Origin: JARBUG01 sp035628915
GTDB lineage: Bacteria; Bacillota; Sulfobacillia; Symbiobacteriales; Symbiobacteriaceae
NCBI GenBank assembly: GCA_035628915.1
Contig: DASPIW010000026.1
Location: 1 to 64,000 of the forward strand
Reading direction: 5' to 3'
DNA length: 64,000 bases
Part shown: positions 1 to 10,321 of the stretch, in pieces
How the letters are laid out: every line of letters starts with the position of its first letter
How positions within the stretch are numbered: position 1 is the stretch's first letter
Notes under the pieces: model-generated
The model's database searches: none
Seen by the model: the letters and a program-made list of their open reading frames with translations, nothing else
Told to the model about the DNA's origin: nothing
Program-made: the position numbers and the translations under genes

Positions 1-3000
1 GGGCTTCGCGATGGTGTAGGTGACCGTCGCCACGCCGCCCGCGTCCGTTAATCCGCTGCCCACGTTCGTGCCGTCCACCGTAAAGGTCACGGTCTTACCC
101 GTCACGCCCGGGGTCAGGGTCGCCGTCAGGGTGACGGTCTCACCGACCAGACCGGTGGCGTCCGCAACTGTCATGCTGCCGGTCGCCTGAGTCACGGTCA
201 GGTTATCCGTGTCGCTCGCCGCGCTGATGTCGGCGTCGCCCGCAAAGGTAGCGACGATATCGTACATACCCACGGACAGATCTGCCGGGTAGGCCACCGT
301 CACGACGCCTGCAGCGTCAGTCGTGCCGCTGCCGGCGGCGGCGCCGTTGACCGTGAAGGTCACCGTCTTGCCCGCCACGCCGGGCGCCAGCGTCGCCGTC
401 AGGTTGACCGTCGACTTGTACGTCCCGGTTACCGGCGCCACCGTCATGCTGCCCGGCGCCTGGTTCACCGTCAGGGTCCCGGCGCCCGTGGCGCTGGTCG
501 CCTGACCATCTCCGGCGAAGCTGGCCGCGATCGGGTAGGTGCCAACCGAGTTCACAACCAGGTAGCTCACCGTCGCCACGCCGGTGCCATCCGTCACACC
601 ACTGCCCGCAGCCACGCCGTTGACGGTAAAAGTCACCGTCTTGCCAGCCAGGTTCGGGCTCAGGGTCGCGCTCAGCGTCACGGTGCTCAAGTAGGCGTCG
701 GTCACGTCGGGCACCGTCAGGGTGGCGGGCGCCGCACTCACCGTCAGGGTGCCGGTGCCGCTCGCCGCCGTGATGTCGCTGTCGCCCGCAAACGCCGCTC
801 CAATCGTGTAGCTGCCGGCGCTGTTGATCACAAGATAGCTCGCCGTTGCCAGGCCGGTCGCATCCGTCACACCCGCACCGGCGCCCACGCCGTCAACCGT
901 AAAGGTGACAGTCTTGCCTGCCATGGCCGGGGTCAGCGTGGCGCTCAGGGTAACGGTGTCGCCGTAGTTCGCCGGCAGATTCGCCACCGCGAGTGCGCCC
1001 GTCGCCTGCGTCACCGACAGCGACCCGCTCCCGTTGGCAGCACTGATGTCCGCATCGCCCGCAAAGGCAGCGCCAATGTCATACGTGCCAACCGGCAGGG
1101 TAATCGTATAGCTCACCGTCGCCACACCGGAGACGTCAGTCGCGCCGCTGCCCGCCGCTGCGCCATCCACCGTGAACGCCACGGTCTTACCCGCCACACC
1201 CGGAGTCATGGTAGCGCTCAGCGTAACAGTCGCGCCCAGCAGGTCGGTGGCGTCTGCAACGACCACGGCGCCCGTCGCCTGCGTCACCGTCAGGTCCGCC
1301 GAACCGCTCGCCATACTGATGTCAGCGTCGCCGGCGAACACGGCGTCAATCGCATACGTTCCCACCGAGAGGTCAACCGAATAGGAGAGCGTCGCCACGC
1401 CCGCCGCATCGGTCGTACTGCTGCCTGCCGCCACACCGTCAACGGCAAAGGCAATGGTCTTGTCGGCCACTCCCGGAGCGAGCGTGGCCGTCAACGTCAC
1501 CGAGGACTTGTAGGGGCCGCTCACGGCGGTCACCGCCAACGCACCCGCAACCTGGTTCACCATCAGCTGTCCGCTGCCCGAGGCAGCCCCGACCTGCCCG
1601 TCGCCGGCGAAACTGGCACCGACCGTATAGGTGCCTACCGAGTTGACGACCTGATAGCTGACCGTAGCCACGCCGCCGGCACCAGTCACGCCGGAACCGA
1701 CCGCCACGCCGTCTACCGTAAAATCGACTGGCTTCCCGGCCAGCGCCGGGCTCAGCGTCGCAGTGAGCGTCACCGTGCTCATGTAGGCGCCGGTGGCATC
1801 CGCAACCGACAGGGTGCCCGCGGCGGCGCTGACTGTCAGGTCGCCGCTGCCGCTCGCCGCCGTGATATCGGCATCACCGGCGAAGGCCGCACCGATGAAG
1901 TAAGTACCGGCGCTGTTGGTGATCAGGTAGCTGGCCGTGGCAACGCCGGTGCCGTCGGTCACACCCGACCCGGCTGCCACGCCATCGACCGTGAAGGTTA
2001 CAGTCTTCCCTGCCACGCCGGGCGTCAGAGTCGCACTCAGCGTCACGGTATCGCCGAAATCGCCGGCAGTGTCGGCCACGGCAAGACTGCCGGTGGCCTG
2101 CGTCACCGTCAGGGACCCGGTACCCCCGGCGGCCGTAATGTCAGCATCGCCGGCAAACGCAGCGACGATATTGTAAGTGCCAACCGACAGACCGATGGGG
2201 TACGCAACAGTCGCGCCACCGGCTGCATCGGTCACTCCGCTGCCGGCCGCCGCACCGTTGACCATAAAGGTCACGGTCTTCCCGGCCAGCGCCGGGCTGA
2301 GCGTTGCCTGCAGGGTAACGGTCGACTGGTAGGCGCTGCTCAGGCTCGCCACGGCCATCGCGCCGGAACCCTGCGTCACAGTGAGCGTTCCGCTGCCGTT
2401 GGCCGGCGAGATATCGGCGTCACCGGCAAAGCCAGCCTCAATGGCGTAGGTCCCCACGGGCAGCAGCGGCACGTAGTTGACGGTCGCCACGCCGGCGGCA
2501 TCTGTCACACCGCTGCCGGCTGCCACGCCGTTCACGGCAAAGCTGACGGTCTTTCCGGCCACGCCGGGCGCCAGCGTGGCACTCAGCGTCACCGTGCTTC
2601 CAACCGCACCGGCCTGATTCGCAGCCGTCAGATTGCCCGTCGCCTGCCCCACGGTCAGATCAGCGGTATCGGTCGCAGCGCTTATGTCGGCGTCGCCTGC
2701 GAAGCTGGCCGTAACGGTGTGCGTACCGGCCGCGGCAACCACGAGATAGCTGACAGTCGCAAGGCCTGCAGCGTCCGTAACGCCGGAGCCGGCGGCCACA
2801 GCATCAACCGCAAAGGTGACGGTCTTGCCGGCCAGCGCCGGGCTCAGCGTCGCGCTGAGGGTCACCGTGCTCATATACACGCCGGCAGCATCGTCGGCCA
2901 CCATGGTGCCGCTCGCCGGGGTCACCGTCAGCGTTCCGGTATCGGTGGCCGCGCTGATGTCAGCGTCACCTGCAAAGGACGCTTCAATAGAATAGCTGCC

Positions 3001-6000
3001 GATTGACAACAGCGGCGTGAAGCTCACCGACGCTGCGCCCGTGGCATTGGTCGTGCCGCTGCCCGCAGGCGCCCCGTCGACGGTAAATGAGACGACCTTA
3101 CCCGCTGCACCGGGCGAGAGTGTGGCACTCAGAACAACGGGCGTACCAATGACCCCGGCGGCATCCGCCACGAAGGCCGAGCCGGTCGCCTGTGTCACTT
3201 CCAGGTTCGTTGAGGCGCCGGCGGCGCTGATATCGGCATCACCGGCAAAGGCCGCGTCAACGGTATAGGTCCCCGCCGGCAGGTCAGCGGCATAGGCCAA
3301 GGTCGCCACACCGGCCGCATCGGTGACACCGCTGCCCACCGCAGCGCCGTTGACCGTAAAGTCAACGGCCTTGCCGGCCACACCAGGCGTAAGCGTCGCC
3401 GTCAGCGTGACCGACGACTTGAACGGGCCGGTGGCGGGGGCCACCGTCATGCCGCCCGTCGCCTGCGTCACGGTCAGTGTCCCGCTGCCCGCTGTCGCCG
3501 CAACCTGAACGTCGCCCGCGAAGTAAGCGTCGATGGTATAGCTTCCTACTGAGTTGGTGATGAGATAGCTGACGGTAGCCACACCGCCAGCATCGGTGAC
3601 GCCCGTGCCGGCTGCGACGCCATCGACCGCGAAGGCGATGGACTTGCCAGCCAGATTCGGGCTCAGCGTGGCCTGGAGCACAACGGTGCTCCGGTACGCC
3701 CCGGACGCACCCGGGACGGCGAGCGCACCCGCCGCGGGACTGACCGTCAGCGTGCCGCTGCCGCTCGCCGCCGAAATGTCGGCATCGCCGGCGAAAGCGG
3801 CGTCAATCGAATAGGTGCCGCCTGAGTTTGCTATGACGAAATCAACCGTGGCCACACCCGCAGCGTCGGTCGTGCCGCTGCCTGCCGCCACGCCGTCGAC
3901 CGTAAAGGTGACGGTTTTGCCTGTGACGCCCGGGGTCAGGGTGGCGCTCAGCGTCACCGTGTCGCCAAAGTCGCCTGCCACGTTCGCCACGGACAGCACA
4001 CCCGTCGCCGCCGTGACGGTCAGGGCGCCGCTGCTGGAGGCAGCCGTCAGGTCTGCATCGCCGGCAAAGTCCGCAACGATGGTGTGGTTGCCGGTCGAAT
4101 TGACGATTAGATAATCCGTAGTGGCGACGCCACTCGCGTCGGTCACGCCCGACCCGGCAGCCGCCCCGTCAACCGTGAAGGTCACCGTCTTGCCGGCCAA
4201 ACCCGGGCTCAACGTAGCCTGCAGAACAACAGTCGACATGTAGCCGCCGGTCCGGTCCGCCGCCGTCAGGGCGCCGGTCCCCTGCGTTACGGTCAGCGTA
4301 CCGCTGCCGCTCGCCGCGCTGATGTCGGCGTCGCCGGCGAAATCTGCCGTGATGGTGTACGGTCCCACCGGCAGCACCGGCGTAAACGTAACGGTCGCCA
4401 CGCCGGCGGCGTCTGTCGTGCCGCTGCCGGCGGCAATGCCATTCACGGCAAAAGTGACGGTCTTGCCTGCCGCGCCCGGAGTCAGGGTGGCACTCAGACT
4501 GACGGGGGTACCCAGGGCGCCGCTGGCGCCCGCAACGGCCATGCTGCCGGACGCCTGGGTCACAGTCAGCGCAGCGGCATCGCTGGCCGCGCTGATATCC
4601 CCGTCGCCGGCGAAGGCCGCCGTTATGATGTGAATGCCTGCCGAACCAGTCACCGCGTAGGCCACCGAAGCGGCACCGCCGGCATTCGTTGTGCCGGATC
4701 CGACCGCCACGCCGTCCACCAGGAAGTCGATGGTCTTTCCGGTGAGCGCCGGCGTCAAGGTAGCGGTCAGGGTCACGGAGCCCATGAAAGGCGCAGTTTT
4801 GTCGTCGGCAATCATGATGCCCGCCGCCTGGGTTACCGTGAGGGTGCCGGTGCCCGACGCCATGGAGATATCCGCATCGCCGGCAAAGTCGGCGCTGATG
4901 CTGTGGGTGCCGACGGAGTTGGCGATGGTGTAGTTGACCGAAGCCACGCCGGCGGCATCAGTCGTCCCGCTGCCGACTACAGCCCCGTCCACCGTGAATG
5001 CGACCGTCTTGCCAGTCACGTTCGGAGTGAGGGTTGCACTGAGCGTCACAGCGGCGCCCAGCATGCCCGAAGTATCGGACACGGAGAGTGCGCCGGTCGC
5101 CTGGGTAACAGTCAGGAAGTCCGTGTCGCTCGCCGCCGTGATGTCTGCGTCACCCGCAAAGTCCGCTCCGATATTGTAGGAACCCACGGAGAGATTGACC
5201 GGGTAGGCCACGGTCGCAACACCGCTGGCATCGGTCACGCCGGTGCCCGCGTCAGCGCCGTCGACTGTGAAACTGACGGGCCGGCCGGCCGCAGCGGGGG
5301 TGAGGGTCGCCGTCAGGTTCACCGTCGACTTGTAGGCGCCGGAGACCGCTGCGGCCGAGACGCTGCCCGTCGCCTGCGTGACGGTCAGTGTGCCGGTCCC
5401 GCTGGACGCGGTGATTTGCGCGTCGCCGGGAAAATCGACATCGATGCTGTACGACCCGACGGGAAGCGTGATCAGGAAGTCCGTAGTGGCTACACCGGCT
5501 CCACTGGTCGTATCAGAACCGACCGGCGTACTGTTCACCCTGAAGGTGACGGTCTTGCCGGACATGTTCGGGGTGAGGGTGGCGGTCAGGGTGACGGTGC
5601 TGAGGTGGGAACCGGTCTGATCCGTGACGGTGAGTGTGCCCACTGCCGGATTCACGGTCAGAGTGCCCGTTCCGGAGGCCGCCGCAATATCACCGTCGCC
5701 GGCGAAGTCAGCCGTCACCGTGTGTGGACCGGACGGTTCCGCAATCGTGTAGGCGAGGGTCGCAACGCCTGTTATATCGGTGACGGCGGTCCCCACGGAG
5801 GCGCCGGCCACCGTGAACGTGACCGTCTTGCCGGCGACGTTGGGAGTCAGGGTCGCCGACAGATTGACGGACGCCCCGAAGTCACCCCCGACGTCGGCCA
5901 CCGCCAGGGCGCCGGTGGTCTGAGTGACGGTCAGGGTCCCTGTGCCGCTGTCTGCGGAAATGTTCGCATCGCCGGCGAAGGTCGCCGTAATGGTATGGCT

Positions 6001-9000
6001 GCCCGCCGATCGCGTGATCAGGTACGTGACTGTCGCTTCTCCGGCACCATTGGTGGTGCCCGTGCCCGCGGATGCGCCGTCGACCTGGAAGTCGATGCTC
6101 TTGCCGGCATCGGCAGGCGACAGCGTCGCCTGCAGCGTCACGTTCGACATGTAGGCGCCGGACACAGGCGCCACGTTGACCGACCCGGACGCCTGGGTCA
6201 CCGTCAGCGTGCCTGTGTTGGAAGCGGCCGATATGTCGGCGTCGCCGGCGAATGAGGCTGATATGACGTACGTGCCTACCGGCTGGGAGACGGAATACGA
6301 CACCGATGCGACGCCTGCCGCGTCGGTAATCCCCGTTCCGGCGGATGAGCCGTCGACGGAGAAGGCGATGGTCTTGCCTGCCATGGCAGGCGCCAGGGTG
6401 GCCTGCAGGGTGGCGGTGCCCAGATACGCCCCCGTGGCATCCGCGGTCGTCATGCTGCCGGCGGCCTGTGTCACGGTCAGCGGGCCGGTGCCGCTGGCCG
6501 CCGAGATTTCGGCGTCGCCGGCAAAGGCCGCCGTCACCACATGCAGACCGGCGGGCTTATCAATGACGTACGTTGCCGTCGCAACGCCGGACCCATCGGT
6601 CGTGCCCGAACCGACGGCATCGCCGTCAACCTGGAAAGTAATCACCTTGCCGGCTTCAGCCGGGCTGAGGGTCGCCTGCAGCGTAACGCTGGCGGCGTAG
6701 GCGCCGGTCGCCGGAGTGACAGCGATCGAACCGGAAGCCGCGTCCACCGTCAGAGTGCCGGCGCCGCTCGCCCCGGTGATTTCCGCATCGCCGCCGAAGC
6801 TGGCGCCGATGGGGCGGGTGCCCACTGTCCCGTTAATGGTAAAGGTGACGGTCGCCATGCCGGATGCGTCGGTGGTGGCCGAACCGGCGCCGCCGCCGGA
6901 AACCGAGAAGGCGATCGTCTTTCCGGCCACCGCGGGCGACAGGATCGCCCGGAGCGTGGCAGTGCCGCCGAACGGACCGGAAGCGTCCAGCACCGTAAGG
7001 GTGCCGGTCGCCTGGGTAATGGTCAAATTGGCTGTGTCGGAAGCAGGGCCGATATCGGCGTCGCCGGCGAAGTCGGCAGCGAGGGGGAAGGTGCCCACCG
7101 TTTCGGTGGAATGGTAGACGTAAGTTGCCTCACCGGCAGCGTCGGTCACGCCGGTACCCACCAGAGCGCCGTTCACACGGAAGGCCACCGTCTTGCCGGC
7201 GGCAGCAGGGCTCAGCGTCGCCGAGAGGGTGACGTCCGACCGGAACTCCCCGCCGGCGGCGGAGATGCTGAGTGTGCCCGACGCCTGCGACAAGGTCAGC
7301 GTGCTGGTGCCCGAAGCGGGGCCCACATAGCCGTCCCCGTCCCAGGACGCGCCCAGCGTATGGGTGCCCACGCTCTGGGTCGGCGCGTAGACCAGCGTGG
7401 CGACGCCGGCTGCATTCGTCGTTGCCGTGCCTACGGGTGAACCGTTCACCGTGAAAGTGATCGTGCGACCGGACAGGGCCGGACTGAGCGTAGCCGTAAG
7501 CCCGGTCGGCGCCCCGAAGACCGTTGTCGCCGGGTCAACCGTAATCGCGCCGGCAGCCGCAACGGTGGTCAGAGTCCCCGTGCCGGTCGCGGCGGTTACC
7601 TCCGCGTCGCCGTCGAATGTGGCCGTTATCGTATGGTTGCCCGCGGGCTGTGTGACGGTGTAAGTGGTTGAAGCCTGTCCGGAGCCGTCAGTCGCACCGG
7701 AGCCCACTTCGGTGCCGTCAACCGCGAAAGTAATGGTCTTCCCCGCCAGGGCCGGGCTCAGAATCGCAGTCAGCGTGGCTGGGGCATCGTAGGTGCCCGA
7801 AGCGCCGGGCACCGACAGGTCGCCGTCAGCGGCAGTTATTGTGAGGATGCCGGTTCCGCTGGCAGCGGAAATGTTGGCATCGCCAGCGAAGTCGGCAGTG
7901 ATGGTATGTGTTCCTACAGATTGGCTGACAGCAATGCTGAGCGACGCCTGACCTGATGCATTGGTAGTGTCGGAGCCTACCGCCACGCCGTCGACGGAGA
8001 ATGTGACGGTCTTGCCGGCCACCGCGGGAGATAGGGTGGCCCTCAACAGCCCAGTGCCCAGGAATTCCCCGGTTGAGTCGCTTACGGTCAGTCCGCCCGG
8101 GGCCTGCGTCACCGTCAGCGTGCCGGTACCGGCGGCCGCGCCGATGCTCGAATCGCCGGCAAAGGCCACATCAATGCTGTACGTACCGGCGTCCAGGCTG
8201 CCCGAGTAAGACCGCGTGGCCGCTCCGCCGTCGCCGGTGATGGCGTTGCCAAGGAAGGCGCCACCGACGGTAAACGTCAGGACCCGCCCCGGGGCACCGG
8301 GGGAAAGGGTAGCTTCCAGGTCGGCGGTCGATAGATACTCCATTGAAATATCGGCAACCGAGACGTCGCCGTCGACCGAAGTAACGGTGAGTTCGGCGCC
8401 GGCCGAAGAGGCCTGGTAGTTGGTGTCGCCGGCAAAGGACGCGTCAAAGGAATGAGTCCCCGCGGACACGGTCGCCACATAATTGAAGGAAGCCGTACCA
8501 GTCCCGTCCGTGGTGGCCGATCCGACCAGGCTGCCGTTCACATGGAAAGCGATCGTCTTGCCGGCCAGAGCCGGACTCAAAGTGCCCTGTAGTAGCACGG
8601 ATTCATAGAACCCAACCGTAACGGCAGACGTGGCTATGGATGTTGTGGCCGGGGTGATCGTAATCTCCGCGGAGCCTGAAGACGGTTCATAGTCCGTCTC
8701 ACCGGCAAAGCTGGCGGTAAGGGTATGGGTGCCGGCGTCCTGTGTTGCCGTGTATGTGATGGTAGCAATACCGGTGCCGTCAGTGTCTGCCGAACCCACT
8801 ACAGTCCCATCCACCGCAAACTCGATGGTCCGCCCGGCCAATGCCGGCGACAACGTGGCCGTTAGGGGGACGGATGTATCATACACGAGGGTGGCGCCCG
8901 TGATGCTCACGCTGGTCGGAAGGGCCAGAATGCGCAGCGACGCGGTGTCAGCCGAAGCGCTGTAAAGGCCGTCACCGGCAAAAGTAGCCGTATAGGTGTA

Positions 9001-9205
9001 GCTGCCGGGCGACTGACCGGGCGTGTATGTAAAGGTAGCAACGCCGACATCGTCGGTAACACCTGTGCCAACCTCTGTACCCTCGACGGAGAAAGTGATG
9101 GTCATGCCCGCCAGCGCGGGATCCAGGGTCGCCCGAAGAGTAACCTCCTCGCCGACAGTAATGGTTGTTGACTGTGCCGTCAGAGAAGTGGGCAGCTGCA
9201 GGATG
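1..9205 (-). repeat. Tandem 273-bp (91-codon) Ig-like repeats, about 34 copies
   Basis: A conserved site encoding GKTVTF recurs near 91, 364, 637, 909, 1182, 1453, 1730, 2002 and so on to 8828 and 9101, a step of 273 bp with almost no indels. Subtype variants recur at larger steps: a GTCGACTTGTA-like variant starts at 410, 1502, 3413 and 5324, and a TCGCCGAAATCGCC-like variant at 959, 2051, 3962 and 5873. Both sets are spaced 1092, 1911 and 1911 bp, meaning 4, 7 and 7 units. The units nearest the protein N-terminus look more diverged. Confidence 0.9.
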
Positions 9206-10152
9206 GGCACGTCGCCCCAAAACACGTAGCTGGTCTGCTTCCCGGCCGGGGCCGAATGCACCAGCGTAGCGGTGCCGCCGGCGGCCGGCACCGTGTAAAT
9301 TCCGTACGGACCCCCTGTCACACCCCGGGGATAGGCGCTGACGGCCAGGTCGGTGCCGGCCGGCGACCAGGCCAGGTAGTTTGGCGTCAGGGCCGGCGTG
9401 GTCACCACCTCGGCCGGGGTGCCGGAGCCGTCGGCGTTAAGGGTGAAGATACGTGCCTGGCCGCCGTCCTGGACGATGGCCGCAACCATCGTGCCGTCCG
9501 GTGAGAACTTGGCATCCGTGACCATCCAGGTGGCAGTGCCGATTGGAGTCGCAGTGCCTGTTGACGGATCGACAAGGTATAGCGGCTGCGGGCTGGTCGG
9601 AGTGGTGCCGGCCCGGTCCTTCATGAGAACCCCCGCAGGTCCCCAGTCCAGCAGGACCTGGCTGAAGTTGTTAGTCGGGGTGGTGAGAACCGTGGCGCCT
9701 GTGCCGTCGGCGCTAGCTACGTAGATTCCGTTGAAGCCCTTCGGCTGGCTGGCGGCCTTGGCGGAGAACGCGATCTGCGTACCATCGGGCGAGAATGCGA
9801 AGTTCGTCGAGTACTGCAGGGCAGCGTCGGAGATTACGATCCGGTCCGCGCCGTCAACGGCCGACGTGACCAGTGCGCCACCCTTGTCGAAGGAAAGGAG
9901 GAACGATCCGTCGCGCGCCGGAATGGCGCGCTGACCTGCAGGGTTCAGTGCGCGCAACGCCTGCTCCGGCTGGGATCCGTCCGGGTTCATGCGAAGGATC
10001 GTTGGATTGATTGCATTGCCTTCCGTGAAGAGAATGGCCTCCGAAAGGGAAGGTGCGGCTGCAGCCCTCCGGATCGGTCCCCACAGGTTGAGTCCCCCGA
10101 AAATCAGGAGGATGGCCAACCAGGCTGCACCCTTCTTCAGGCATTTACTCAT
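1..10152 (-). CDS. Giant secreted Ig-like repeat protein with TolB-like propeller (C-terminus beyond window)
   Basis: The frame is open from the ATG at 10152 to the window edge, at least 3384 codons. A signal peptide (about residues 1-33: MSKC, hydrophobic core, ending RRAAAA) is followed by a beta-propeller-like segment to about residue 315 with TolB/PD40 signatures such as FAFSPDGTQIAF and AKFSPDGTMVAA. From about residue 316 the chain is Ig-like domains (group 3 type) with recurring GKTVTF and ATFAGDADI elements. I translated the first ~400 codons and the last few; in between, the antisense pattern stays in one frame, so no frameshift is indicated. An AAGGGG ribosome site precedes the ATG. 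Likely an exported adhesin, matrix or S-layer-associated protein; the anchor would lie in the unseen C-terminus. The upstream region is shared with the divergent flagellin gene. Family assignment is good, function is inference. Confidence 0.85.
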   Translation of the reverse strand, partial: MSKCLKKGAAWLAILLIFGGLNLWGPIRRAAAAPSLSEAILFTEGNAINPTILRMNPDGSQPEQALRALNPAGQRAIPARDGSFLLSFDKGGALVTSAVDGADRIVISDAALQYSTNFAFSPDGTQIAFSAKAASQPKGFNGIYVASADGTGATVLTTPTNNFSQVLLDWGPAGVLMKDRAGTTPTSPQPLYLVDPSTGTATPIGTATWMVTDAKFSPDGTMVAAIVQDGGQARIFTLNADGSGTPAEVVTTPALTPNYLAWSPAGTDLAVSAYPRGVTGGPYGIYTVPAAGGTATLVHSAPAGKQTSYVFWGDVPILQLPTSLTAQSTTITVGEEVTLRATLDPALAGMTITFSVEGTEVGTGVTDDVGVATFTYTPGQSPGSYTYTATFAGDGLYSASADTASLRILALPTSVSITGATLVYDTSVPLTATLSPALAGRTIEFAVDGTVVGSADTDGTGIATITYTATQDAGTHTLTASFAGETDYEPSSGSAEITITPATTSIATSAVTVGFYESVLLQGTLSPALAGKTIAFHVNGSLVGSATTDGTGTASFNYVATVSAGTHSFDASFAGDTNYQASSAGAELTVTSVDGDVSVADISMEYLSTADLEATLSPGAPGRVLTFTVGGAFLGNAITGDGGAATRSYSGSLDAGTYSIDVAFAGDSSIGAAAGTGTLTVTQAPGGLTVSDSTGEFLGTGLLRATLSPAVAGKTVTFSVDGVAVGSDTTNASGQASLSIAVSQSVGTHTITADFAGDANISAASGTGILTITAADGDLSVPGASGTYDAPATLTAILSPALAGKTITFAVDGTEVGSGATDGSGQASTTYTVTQPAGNHTITATFDGDAEVTAATGTGTLTTVAAAGAITVDPATTVFGAPTGLTATLSPALSGRTITFTVNGSPVGTATTNAAGVATLVYAPTQSVGTHTLGASWDGDGYVGPASGTSTLTLSQASGTLSISAAGGEFRSDVTLSATLSPAAAGKTVAFRVNGALVGTGVTDAAGEATYVYHSTETVGTFPLAADFAGDADIGPASDTANLTITQATGTLTVLDASGPFGGTATLRAILSPAVAGKTIAFSVSGGGAGSATTDASGMATVTFTINGTVGTRPIGASFGGDAEITGASGAGTLTVDAASGSIAVTPATGAYAASVTLQATLSPAEAGKVITFQVDGDAVGSGTTDGSGVATATYVIDKPAGLHVVTAAFAGDAEISAASGTGPLTVTQAAGSMTTADATGAYLGTATLQATLAPAMAGKTIAFSVDGSSAGTGITDAAGVASVSYSVSQPVGTYVISASFAGDADISAASNTGTLTVTQASGSVNVAPVSGAYMSNVTLQATLSPADAGKSIDFQVDGASAGTGTTNGAGEATVTYLITRSAGSHTITATFAGDANISADSGTGTLTVTQTTGALAVADVGGDFGASVNLSATLTPNVAGKTVTFTVAGASVGTAVTDITGVATLAYTIAEPSGPHTVTADFAGDGDIAAASGTGTLTVNPAVGTLTVTDQTGSHLSTVTLTATLTPNMSGKTVTFRVNSTPVGSDTTSGAGVATTDFLITLPVGSYSIDVDFPGDAQITASSGTGTLTVTQATGSVSAAAVSGAYKSTVNLTATLTPAAAGRPVSFTVDGADAGTGVTDASGVATVAYPVNLSVGSYNIGADFAGDADITAASDTDFLTVTQATGALSVSDTSGMLGAAVTLSATLTPNVTGKTVAFTVDGAVVGSGTTDAAGVASVNYTIANSVGTHSISADFAGDADISMASGTGTLTVTQAAGIMIADDKTAPFMGSVTLTATLTPALTGKTIDFLVDGVAVGSGTTNAGGAASVAYAVTGSAGIHIITAAFAGDGDISAASDAAALTVTQASGSMAVAGASGALGTPVSLSATLTPGAAGKTVTFAVNGIAAGSGTTDAAGVATVTFTPVLPVGPYTITADFAGDADISAASGSGTLTVTQGTGALTAADRTGGYMSTVVLQATLSPGLAGKTVTFTVDGAAAGSGVTDASGVATTDYLIVNSTGNHTIVADFAGDADLTAASSSGALTVTAATGVLSVANVAGDFGDTVTLSATLTPGVTGKTVTFTVDGVAAGSGTTDAAGVATVDFVIANSGGTYSIDAAFAGDADISAASGSGTLTVSPAAGALAVPGASGAYRSTVVLQATLSPNLAGKSIAFAVDGVAAGTGVTDAGGVATVSYLITNSVGSYTIDAYFAGDVQVAATAGSGTLTVTQATGGMTVAPATGPFKSSVTLTATLTPGVAGKAVDFTVNGAAVGSGVTDAAGVATLAYAADLPAGTYTVDAAFAGDADISAAGASTNLEVTQATGSAFVADAAGVIGTPVVLSATLSPGAAGKVVSFTVDGAPAGSGTTNATGAASVSFTPLLSIGSYSIEASFAGDADISAATDTGTLTVTPASGTMVADDAAGVYMSTVTLSATLSPALAGKTVTFAVDAVAAGSGVTDAAGLATVSYLVVAAAGTHTVTASFAGDADISAATDTADLTVGQATGNLTAANQAGAVGSTVTLSATLAPGVAGKTVSFAVNGVAAGSGVTDAAGVATVNYVPLLPVGTYAIEAGFAGDADISPANGSGTLTVTQGSGAMAVASLSSAYQSTVTLQATLSPALAGKTVTFMVNGAAAGSGVTDAAGGATVAYPIGLSVGTYNIVAAFAGDADITAAGGTGSLTVTQATGSLAVADTAGDFGDTVTLSATLTPGVAGKTVTFTVDGVAAGSGVTDGTGVATASYLITNSAGTYFIGAAFAGDADITAASGSGDLTVSAAAGTLSVADATGAYMSTVTLTATLSPALAGKPVDFTVDGVAVGSGVTGAGGVATVSYQVVNSVGTYTVGASFAGDGQVGAASGSGQLMVNQVAGALAVTAVSGPYKSSVTLTATLAPGVADKTIAFAVDGVAAGSSTTDAAGVATLSYSVDLSVGTYAIDAVFAGDADISMASGSADLTVTQATGAVVVADATDLLGATVTLSATMTPGVAGKTVAFTVDGAAAGSGATDVSGVATVSYTITLPVGTYDIGAAFAGDADISAANGSGSLSVTQATGALAVANLPANYGDTVTLSATLTPAMAGKTVTFTVDGVGAGAGVTDATGLATASYLVINSAGSYTIGAAFAGDSDITAASGTGTLTVSAAPATLTVPDVTDAYLSTVTLSATLSPNLAGKTVTFTVNGVAAGSGVTDGTGVATVSYLVVNSVGTYPIAASFAGDGQATSATGAGTLTVNQAPGSMTVAPVTGTYKSTVNLTATLAPGVAGKTVTFTVNGAAAGSGTTDAAGVVTVAYPADLSVGMYDIVATFAGDADISAASDTDNLTVTQATGSMTVADATGLVGETVTLTATLTPGVTGKTVTFTVDGTNVGSGLTDAGGVATVTYTIAKP

Positions 10153-10258
10153 TGCGATACCCCTTTATGGCATATAATACCAATATCAATATGATGTGGA
10201 CCCTATTCTCTTTGTCGAATTCTGTCCTCCATTGGTAAAGTGGTTTGGTTTAAGACTA

Positions 10259-10286
10259 TAAACTTTTGAGACCCCTCCTCCGATAT
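10259..10286 (+). promoter_or_regulatory. Sigma-D (sigma-28) type flagellin promoter
   Basis: TAAA at 10259-10262 is followed by a 16-nt spacer and TCCGATAT at 10279-10286, close to the Bacillus SigD consensus TAAA-N15-GCCGATAT. It lies 36 bp before the flagellin ATG, implying a leader of about 30 nt that contains the GGAGGTG ribosome site. Confidence 0.72.
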
Positions 10287-10321
10287 AAGTGAATAAGGCG
10301 TGTCTTGAGAGGAGGTGTGTC

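Noticed and set aside
1..9205. CRISPR or satellite interpretation of the regular repeats
   Set aside because: The 273-bp units are contiguous, translated in one frame and have no spacer structure.
323..9229. Many plus-strand frames of 60-541 codons opposite the Ig array
   Set aside because: They recur with the 273-bp period and mirror the minus-strand repeats; no ribosome sites. They are antisense shadows.
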